Assembly: GCA_000231825.2 (NCBI GenBank)
Contig: AFXF02001488.1
Coordinates: 310,001 to 374,000 of the forward strand
Direction: 5' to 3'
Origin: Tetrahymena elliotti 4EA
Lineage: Eukaryota > Ciliophora > Oligohymenophorea > Hymenostomatida > Tetrahymenidae
Length of the DNA stretch: 64,000 nt
Shown: positions 54,794 to 64,000 of the stretch, piece after piece
Layout of the letters: every line of letters begins with the position of its first letter
Numbering within the stretch: the stretch's first letter is position 1
Position numbers and translations under genes: made by a program
The notes under the pieces: model-generated
What the model was told of the DNA's origin: nothing
What the model saw: the letters and a program-made list of their open reading frames with translations, nothing else
The model's database searches: none

Positions 54794-57700
54794 ATGAGTA
54801 AATAATATCAGAATTTTATAATTTGTATTGTAATTTCAGTTGTAATAAATGGTCTCATTAATTGCTAAGTTTCTTAAATCTTAGATTAGTGTGTAGGATG
54901 CTAAAACTGTTCTATTAGCTAATTTACAAATAAAATTTATTGCAGTTAATGCTAAAATAATTATGAATTAAACACAGAAACAGGATTATGTAGATATAAT
55001 CAATGTTTGCCAGGAATGTTTTATGACTAAGATAAAAATATATGCGTTTCAGTATGTCCTTTGTAGTCATCTCCAAATTTTTTATCACGCTCTTGCTAAT
55101 AAAGGAGATAGTGCCCTTAATTACAGACAAACTAAATTGAAAACGATTTGAGTAAATCTCTTAATATTCTATCAATAGATGGAATAAATCTTTCAATTGA
55201 GTAAAATGGGATAACAAACAAAGGGATACTGGTCATATATGACTCATATTAATAAGCAGAAGTTATAGATATTTAGAATAATTAATTCATTAAAAATTAT
55301 AATTTAGTTGAGCTAAATATCAAAAAAATGATAGTTTTATAGTAAGCAATTTATTTTTTTCAAAGCAATCAAATTGGCATGGTGAGTTTTTATAACTTGA
55401 ATTAATTAGAATCATTTTATAAATTATAATTGAATGAAGGAAATTTAAGTTAATTATCAGAGATAGAAATAGTGTTTGACAACAAACTATTCACTACTTC
55501 ATTTGATGAGTCTATATCAACCACATATTTGCTATTAATAGATCCTATTACTTCAGAAAATTTAATATCTTTCTTTGCCATCTAATCTGATATAAAATTT
55601 GTAAAACTGAACACATAATATGTTATCATTACTGAAGCAAATTATTAATATTTTACAATACTTAAAATTAATTACAATTCTCAAAAATAAGAGTATAGCA
55701 TAATAAATGTTTTATAAAATGTTGGCTAGAATGACTCTTCAAAAGTCATTTAAAATTTAATATTAAATTCTGCTGCTTTTGTTTTTCTTAGTTACAATAG
55801 CAACAATAAAATGTATAGCTTAGAATCTATAGACCTAATAAGTACTAATCCTTAGTAGTAAAAACTATTTGAGTCAGATAAAAATATTCAAATGTAGTAA
55901 ATTGATTAAAATACATTTAGTTTAATGATATCTTTATCACAAGTAAAGATATTTTAAAGTGATACAAACTAAGTATCTATTTTAAATACATTTAATATAC
56001 CTAATAATTTACTATCTTAATACTTAATCATTCAACATAACATCTTTCTTGGAATGCTTGACAATGATTTAAATAATTTTATTGTATTTAAAATATAAAG
56101 TGATCAATTAGTAGAATAACAAAGAATACCAATATTATTAGGGAACAAAGATAATCTAAATTACTAGCAAAACCCATACTCTTAAAATAAAATCTATTTA
56201 TATAGTGATAAAATCTAAGATGTAGATCTAAAATCACTCTCAAATTCAATCTTAGAAGACAACATAATTCCATAAATATTTTAAGATTAAGATTAAATTA
56301 TAAAAATTATATTTAATTAAAATTATAATTACCTAATAACATGTAATAAGGTTAGCCCTTATGTTCATATTTTTGATCTTAATTAAAATAACCTTATTGA
56401 CTAAAAATACACATTATTTGATGATTTAGAAAATAACTAATGTTTTGATATAGGCAATTTTAATGATGATTTTGTTGTTGTTTTAAGGGATAGGATAGAA
56501 GAAATCTCTTTATCTAATTTATCAATAGTAGGTTCCCAAAATATTGAACAAGTATTTTCATCAATAGAATTGCAATTTCTCTAAAATAGTAATTATTTTT
56601 TAGTTAGATTGGATAACAGTGTTATAACCTTTCAAAGTAATTTTTAAAATGTTAAAAAAAATACTATCAATTAATCCTACTAAATGATGCTATTCCCTAA
56701 TGAATAGAGATATATTTATTTCTAAAACAATGGTAAAACTTTATATCAATGTGAGTGGGGTGTTTAAACTTGCTTAACATGGAAATCTACAGTAGATAGC
56801 GATATAATAATGAATATTGCTCTTTAATTGAACAGTAACTAATATTAAATTTTTGTAAACCTCCAAAGCTCTGCAATAGTTTATTTAAATGATAGCTTAG
56901 TATAAAATAATCAAGTATTGCTATCAAATTCTATACAAAATTGGCCTAGAAATACTAATAAATATTGCTCATAGATATAAGTTTACAATTTGTAAAATGT
57001 TTTATTTTGCTATATATAAAATAAAAGATAGATACTGTTTGAAGCAAGTAAGATATAGAATTCATCTTAAACATAAATTTATGTTTTATTTGGAAATTAT
57101 CAATAAATTTTGAGTCCTCAAATTAGCAACAGTAATTAGAATATTGTTTCTATATCTGCAATTTTTTAAAGAACTCAAGATAATTAGTCAACAACATAAA
57201 ATTAAAATAGTATTTTTGAGATTTAGAGGATAAATCTTTTTGATAATTAAATTTAGTAAATATCTTATACAACCTTAATTACATAGAGTTAACTCTTTCA
57301 TAGCTTTTATTTATATATTTAGAGCAAATAAATTTATTATTCTACTGGTGATAATGGAAAGCTTTTTTTTATAAATGCAAAGAGTAAAATTAGCTAAGAA
57401 ATTCTTCAATTAAAAAATGGTGGGTCTCTCCCTTTAGGTAATAATAGATAGTTAATAATATCTAATCAAATGAATAAAATTTTTACTTTGGGAACCTAAG
57501 TGAATGTTATAAACCTTAATAGTTTATTTTTTGAAGAAGCAATACCTACTAACCCTTTATAAAATGAATTTTTTAATAGCTTCTCTTTAGATCAGTTATA
57601 AAATTCTAAAATATTTATAGCCTATAGCAATATATAAATGGTATTAGTTAATATAACTGATGAGTAAATAGTTTAAAAGTAGTTATTTTAAATTCAACCA

Positions 57701-60700
57701 ATTAAATAAGTATTTATTTTGGTTAGTCAGCTAACAATATACATACTACAAAATAAAATTTGTAAAATAAATCTACCTATCACTGGTTTGACCTTATAGC
57801 CTATTGAAGCTTATCCTTAGTCATATGATAATTGTTTCTTAAACTCTTAGGTTTTTGTATGCTCTTTTAACAGCAATTTAGAAATTTTTACTTAATCATA
57901 AATCTAATCTGGTTAATTTAATCCTTATAAAGTTTAGACAAAAATGAGTGGCTTATTATATGAAGTAGATTTAAACTATCAAGTAATATATTTAGTGGGA
58001 AACAATATATTGAGGTTTTTAAATTTCTAAGGAGAGAAACTTACTTCTGATATTTAAGGAATAGTCAATTACGGTAATTTACAATTCTACTATATCTCTG
58101 ACTACCTAATTATATCTACTAAATGTAAATTTTTTATATTTCTTTATTTTTAATAAAAACCTATCTTTAATATTAAAAATTTAATCATGTTTTTGAATAG
58201 AATAAACATTAATTATTTTTTAAATAAAAAAGATTAACTTAAAATATTTTCCAACTTTTATTTTTAAATTCTCAATCTCCATTCTTACAAATAAAATTCA
58301 AATAATTTTCTTCAAAAAATCTTATATAAAAATAAAAAAAGAAACAATGAACATCATAAGTAGGATAACCTAAACATTAATGAAAAAAATATAATATTAG
58401 AATGTATAAACTATTACAAGTATATTATTTATTAAATCACAGTAATAAATAGCTGTAAGTTATATGGAGTCAAATAATGGTGAAATTGATTACTTTAGTT
58501 TAGACACATTCTAAAAAATTGGATAAGGCAATTATTCTTATAGTAAAAATTACTACATTTCTGATGCATTCTATGATAGCCTAAATGATAGATACTTCAC
58601 TATAAATATGTATGGATTGTTAATTGAATGGGATGTAGCTAGTAAACTTGTAAAGTAGTTATACTAAATTTAAGAACTATCTGAAAATATACCTCAATAA
58701 GGAGACTTTGTTAAAATTAAATATGTTTAGGTTATGAATAAATGTTTTGTGTATAGCTAATCAAGAATATTTTTTGTAGAATACAATAACTTAGTCTAGA
58801 ATCAGGTTGAGGCTTTTAGCTAAAATAAAAGGTTTTATTAATGCTATTTAGACAGTTCAAATAACTAAAAATGTTATTTCATAGATTCATAGAATAACTT
58901 ATATTCTTACTAAAACTCTTAGAAGCAATTTATGAGATAATTTAGTAGTCAAGTTATATAATTTATTTGTATAAACTTTTGCTAAACAGCATTTGTTATG
59001 CAGAAGGATGAGATCTAAATTTACTAAAACTATTTTCAAACTTCAACAAATCAATAAAATATAAAATTCTTTGCTGTCATTCCAACAGATGAAAATAATT
59101 TTTAATTTAGGATATAAGATACTTAAGGAGTACATTACGTCTACAATGTTCAGACTTTAAACTTTACTTCTGACTAAATTATGAAAAATCTAGAAAGTAA
59201 AGTAATAATAAGCTCAATTTATAACTCTAATTTATATATGGGGTGCTAAAATGGCTTAATTTTTAGTTTGAATTCATCTGCTGTTTCTTCTTATTAGATT
59301 TAAAATATGAATTAAAAAGGATAGATGATTAAAATGATAGTTACTTCATCAAATTAACTAATTATTATTCATAACACAGGGTATATTACTTTTATAATTC
59401 TACCAAGCCTCACAGAATAAATTACAGATATTCAAAATGTCCTTAGTTACTTATATAAGGTTAATCCTAATGAATAAATAAATATCATAGAATGGGATAG
59501 CATCTATTAAAGAATTTACATCAACTAAATAGGTAAGTCAACTATTTTCATATTAGAAAAAGAAGTCAAGTCAATAATTACTAGTAGAAGCCTTCCTTCT
59601 CAATATTAAAGTAGAATGAAATTTAGTAAAAACTTTGTATTATTTTACTCATAGAATCAAATAAATATTTACAACAGAGTTGATTTAAATGTATTTGATA
59701 TCATAAAGAAATAGGCTAATACTTACAACATAATTGAAATTAATCCTGTCTATTCTGATACATATGATGTTTTAATAGTATTTTACCTTAACAGCATAGA
59801 AGTTTATTCTTTAAATTCAAGCTCCAAATAAGCAGAGATAATGAGCTCAATCCCTGATAACTTAAATTATCCTTAATTGCTTAGTCATCAATTTATTCAA
59901 AATAACTTATTTTTATCTTTCTTTTCCTTAAGTTAGATTTATGATTTAAAAGTAGATTTAAATTTTAGCTAAAATAATTAATGCATAAGTATTTTTACTT
60001 ACAAAAATGATTTTCAATCAGATTAAAATATTAATAATGTAAATAAAACTTAATTGTAAAGTTAAGATGATGATTTTATCTAAAAACAAAACCAAATTTT
60101 CAGTCTTCTATTATAAAACTAAACTAGTAGATTTTATCCTTAAAATAAGCTAAATATAGTATTCTATCCTGATAGCAGCACAAATAATTTCTTAAATATC
60201 ACAAAATAGACTTTCACAATATAAGATAATGGTTAGTATCCATTATTTTTTTAAAATGTTAGTTTATCAGATTTTAGTTTAAAATTTATTGATGATTCTA
60301 GTTAAATTATGTTCCCTTAGAATGTTTAAAATATATTTTTAAACAAGATTACTATTTCATAAAATAAGAATATGAGAAATAATATTTTTTATTTTAATAA
60401 TATGAACTCTCTAGTAATCAGTTTTTTAATATTAGATTCAATAGAATTTGATGCTCAGGCAGAAAGAAGTTTATTTAATATTTTTAACATAACTTATGTT
60501 TCTATTTAAAATCTAATTATCAAAAACTGTAAATTTATTAGCACCTATTCTATATTTTCACTTCAAAAAATTAAAAACCTAAATATTGATAGCGTTGATA
60601 TTAGATCTTCTTAACTAACCACAGTATTCTATATTAACTCAATATTCAACTCAACACTCACTAATATAAATATAACCAACTGTTATTATTAATCTTCTAA

Positions 60701-63700
60701 GTTAAGATAATTGCAAAATGTTAAAAAAAATATTTAAAGTATGAACTCATAAAACAAACAACCCTTTAAAACTAATTAAGGCTATTATTATGAAAAGGAA
60801 TTCAGTAAATTTAATGATAAAATAAATGAGAATATGAATTACCAAGGTAAATCTTTCAGTGATTTAAATTTTTTGATAAAAAAAATTATTAAAAATAAAT
60901 AATTGTAACCATAACTTAATTTAAAATAAATAGGACTGATAGAGCATAAAATTGAATTCAAAAGGTAATATAAGGCACAATAAGATTATTAAACATAAGA
61001 TAATGTTAAGAGAATAATCAAAATAAATGATAATAATTATAAATCAGAAAAAGATAAAGAAAAAGAAAACAGAAAATTAGAAGAATAAGTGATAGATTAA
61101 GAAAAATAGATTACTTTAACTCCAAAGATTACCTTTTCTGCTTTAATGATTTAAGGGTGCTCTAATATTTAAATTAGTAATATTAACTTTATGGATAATT
61201 AAAACCTACAGTTTTTAAGCTACTAAAAGTAAACTATTAGTGATGATTAGATGAACAATTAAATAACAAACTAAGTAATTCAATTAAATAATTTTGTGAT
61301 AACTAATAATACTTTCTCTCTCCAGGATACAGAGAGATACAATTATATCATTTATATTTCAACTGATATTGTAAAATTAAATAATATTAATTACTATTTA
61401 AATCAGGCAAGTATTTAGATAATAGATACTGTTGACTTTTATGTTTCTAATAGTATTTTTATTAGAAATTCCTGTGTTTCTGGTTGTGCCTTATACCTAT
61501 TTAATATTTAAAATAGTATAAATATTGTTTCAAGCACTTTCTAAAAAAATATAGCTAACGCTAATGGAGGTGCTATTTTAGCAAACTATTTTAACAAAAT
61601 CTAAATAGACAATAATTCAGTGATAAGTGAAAATAAAGCATCAATTGGAGGTGGCATAAGGCTACTTAATGATAAATCAGGAAATGAATAAAATTATTCT
61701 AATGTTTTTAAGCTTGTAATTTTTAGTAATTAAGCAACTCTTTTTGGAAATAATGTTTCGACTTATTTAATTGACATAAACGTGTTTAAAATAGAAACTG
61801 ATACAATTCATGAATAATCTTAAATATCCTTCTAAAGTCCAAAAAATCCCCTGACCTCTACTAATCAAATAGAACAGGAGATGCTCATAAGAAATAAATA
61901 TATTTAGATTTAATAATTATAAAGTGGAGGAAAATTCAGTTTTGGAATTGAACTAATAGATAATGAAGGTATTTAATGGAGTTTTGATAAATAATAATTT
62001 TCAAATAGTTAATATCCTTAGGAAGTAACAGAAGAAATTTAAAAGTATTCTTTCGAGATAATGACTAGAGACTAAACTTTAGACATTAATGGGAAAATAT
62101 TAACAAATATAGATAGCTTCAATACTACTGCAAAAGCGATAGTATTTTCTTAAATATCTATTGGCTATATACCCAAATAATCTGCAAAATTATATTTGAA
62201 ATATAACATAAATTAGTAAATAGGAGATAAACTATTACTCATTGAAGTAAGTTTCAGATAATGTATCCAAGGGGAAATATACTAGCAACTTCCTTCATCA
62301 AATATGGTTTGTCATATTTGCCCTCCAGGAACATATTCATTACAAAAGTTTGATGACCAATCAAAGATAACCTAATAAACTTGTTTGTCGTGTCCTTATG
62401 GGGCTTTGTCTTGTAATTCAAATCAGATAAAAGTTTTAAATGGATTTTGGAAAAGTTTATCTGATACATCTGATGAAATAGTTGAGTGTAAAAACAAGTC
62501 TTTTGCCTGTAAGAGTGAAGACTCAAACTCTAAATATGGATGCTCAGAAGGTTATATAGGTATGAAAAAATTTTTATTTTTAATCAAAAAACTAATTTGT
62601 ATTTTTCATTCAATTTTTTTATTTTTAACTATTTTTTAATCTATTTATTAAAAAATAAATTTGTACAAAAATATTTAATATAATATTAATTAAATAGGAC
62701 CTCTTTGTGAAAGTTGTGATACAAATGGCATAGTTTGGTCATAAGAATAAGATTAATCAAGCACAAATAATTCTAATTTACAAGATTTATTATCTGAAAA
62801 AAGATATAGGATTGTTCCTTAAATGAATGAATGTAAAGAGTGTGGAAGCTTAAAAACTAATTTGTTGTATTTTTTCTTATTACTTAGCTTACTGGTAATA
62901 TGCACATATTTTATGCTTCTCACTATAATCAAAACATTCACCCACTATTGTAAGGCTACATATATACGTTCTATGGAAATACTTCCTATTTCTACCTCTT
63001 GCATGAGAGATAATGTTCCTTTTCATCTAAAGATTATTCTGAATTTTTTACAAATTAGTGTACTTACTGTTAGTTTGGATAATAATATTAGTTATAAGAC
63101 CAAAGCAGCTATTTCGATTGTGGGTGAAACTAATTCATAGCTCATGTATTCATTTACCTGCATATATCCTTCTGAATGGAATAGTGATGTTGGATATGCT
63201 GGACTATTAGGGATACAGAATACAGTTTTGCCTTTCTTCTATATCATAGCTGTTTATATGCTTATATAATTTATTAGCTTTATTGTTTACATTCCACAAG
63301 CAAAAAATAAATCAAAGTATTTCTCTTCATATACTAATCCTCATGCAACTATTATATCATTGCAGCTTTTGTTGTACTTACTCTAGCCAAATGCTGTTCA
63401 TTTTTTAATGAGCTCTATTAGATGTAGGACTATATCAGGCAATTAATATCTTAACTTTTATCCTGATACACTTTGCTATGATGATAAATTTTAGAAAATC
63501 TTCAAATTATTTTTTATTCCTTCACTAATATTTTGGCTTGGAGCTCCATTTATTTTTACTCTCCTTCTGCTAAATAGAAAAAAATCACTTTAATCTACAA
63601 GGACAGTATTATAATATGGGTTTTTATACTTAGAGTTTAAAAATTAATATTTTCTTTGGGAGTTTTTGAGAATTTATATGAAATCTATTATTGTGATAAT

Positions 63701-64000
63701 ACACGGATATTTTATTTATTCAGATTAGTAGTCTTTATCAAAAATAGTGATAACCATAATATTAGTTATTTATGTATCAATGAAATTGATTTGCTAACCA
63801 TTTTAAAATAATAGACTTTCTCATTTTGATACCCTCTCTAATTTTATGCTTGCTTTAATCGTCTTCTTACAATACATATAAGAAGGATATGCTGAAAGAT
63901 CTTAAACTCTAAGTTAAATAATTTCATTGATTTATTGTAGCTGTATTCTATTAATGCTGATTATAGCTTGCTTTTCAAAATTCCTTTTCTCTATTCATAT
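54794..64000 (+). CDS. Giant surface protein D, divergent paralogue (3' end outside window)
   Basis: Partial: about 2,913 codons are seen and the gene continues beyond 64000. The start chosen is ATG 54794 because it gives a signal peptide (MSKQYQNFIICIVISVVING) in frame with the Cys-rich start CVGCQNCS ... CSQCQNNYELN; an ATG at 54849 is in another frame. The layout follows A-C: propeller-like region, beta-helix with NANGGAI and ASIGGGIRL, Cys module CPPGTYS, GFWKSLSD and GPLCESCD, then a membrane domain with YGFLYLEFKNQYFLWEFLRI. Inferred introns are 58125-58452 (long, could hide more structure) and 62560-62697. D lacks the first intron of A-C, has its last visible intron shifted by about 9 nt, and carries an extra Lys/Gln/Glu-rich insert (about 60700-61110) within the beta-helix region. 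Confidence 0.82.

Larger units (their letters stand above)
24448..64000 (+). repeat. Tandem array of four giant paralogous genes (A-D)
   Basis: Four head-to-tail genes of about 9.2-9.7 kb share the same protein architecture: signal peptide, Cys-rich segment, beta-propellers, beta-helix with GGAI motifs, receptor-type Cys module, multi-pass membrane domain and, in A-C, a low-complexity tail. Spacers are 597, 420 and 515 nt. A, B and C align along their whole length and share four intron positions. D is recognisably related but divergent and runs off the right edge. The array probably arose by repeated unequal crossing-over, and more copies may continue beyond the window. Confidence 0.9.

Noticed and set aside
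54661..54963. Open frame starting MDQLKSQES upstream of gene D
   Set aside because: It runs out of frame with the family Cys-rich start and has no homology. The ATG at 54794 gives a signal peptide in the right frame.
24448..64000. Mating-type locus of Tetrahymena
   Set aside because: Mating-type genes are also large, Cys-rich and multi-pass, but are arranged as head-to-head pairs. These four are head-to-tail and have propeller and beta-helix parts not known from those proteins. A link cannot be excluded but is not supported.
24448..64000. Immobilisation (surface) antigen genes
   Set aside because: Ciliate i-antigens are small Cys-repeat GPI-anchored proteins without multi-pass domains, unlike these genes.

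Overview
This window reads as ciliate macronuclear DNA, most likely Tetrahymena or a close oligohymenophorean relative. It is very AT-rich. Every gene I could model uses TAA and TAG inside the reading frame, mostly where homologues or low-complexity runs fit glutamine, and every completed gene ends in TGA. Introns are numerous, AT-rich, GT...AG, and mostly 38-210 nt. That is too long for Paramecium, whose introns are about 18-33 nt. With the splice sites given here, each complete gene has a coding length divisible by three and a single terminal TGA.

Left part (1-24447), housekeeping and single-copy genes. On the minus strand are a PRP16/DHX38-type DEAH splicing helicase (766-4535) and a Q/N-rich protein with repeated Pro-x-Ile-Asn motifs (5014-7096). 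On the plus strand are a TRIM-like B-box/coiled-coil protein (7893-10122), the V-ATPase V0 subunit a (11512-15305), the cilia-associated NDP kinase NME7 (15909-17533) and an unrecognised protein with a Q-rich tail (18069-20350). A 2.6 kb gene-poor stretch holds one unexplained 254-codon open stretch and two hairpins. A minus-strand, intronless gene (22926-23792) encodes a small membrane-anchored protein with a PARP-type catalytic core and a complete His-Tyr-Glu triad.

Right part (24448-64000), a head-to-tail array of four giant paralogous genes, called A, B, C and D here. A, B and C encode 3,065, 3,040 and 3,047 residues. D runs off the window after about 2,900 codons. Each has a signal peptide, a short Cys-rich segment, about 1,500 residues of beta-propeller-like (WD40/quinoprotein-like) sequence, a right-handed beta-helix-like region ending in GGAI/FxxN motifs like those of chlamydial polymorphic membrane proteins, a Cys-rich receptor-type module (GTYS...GYWR...GYIGPLCETC) and a multi-pass membrane domain. 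A-C end in a low-complexity cytoplasmic tail. Spacers between the genes are only 420-597 nt. A and B look closest, C next, and D is clearly divergent.

This array is the most interesting part of the window. It looks like an expanded, probably surface-exposed receptor or channel-like family. Its function cannot be read from the sequence. Shared introns, one displaced intron in D, a hypervariable loop that has grown to about 137 residues in D, and an almost invariant basic patch in A-C give concrete handles for studying how it evolved.
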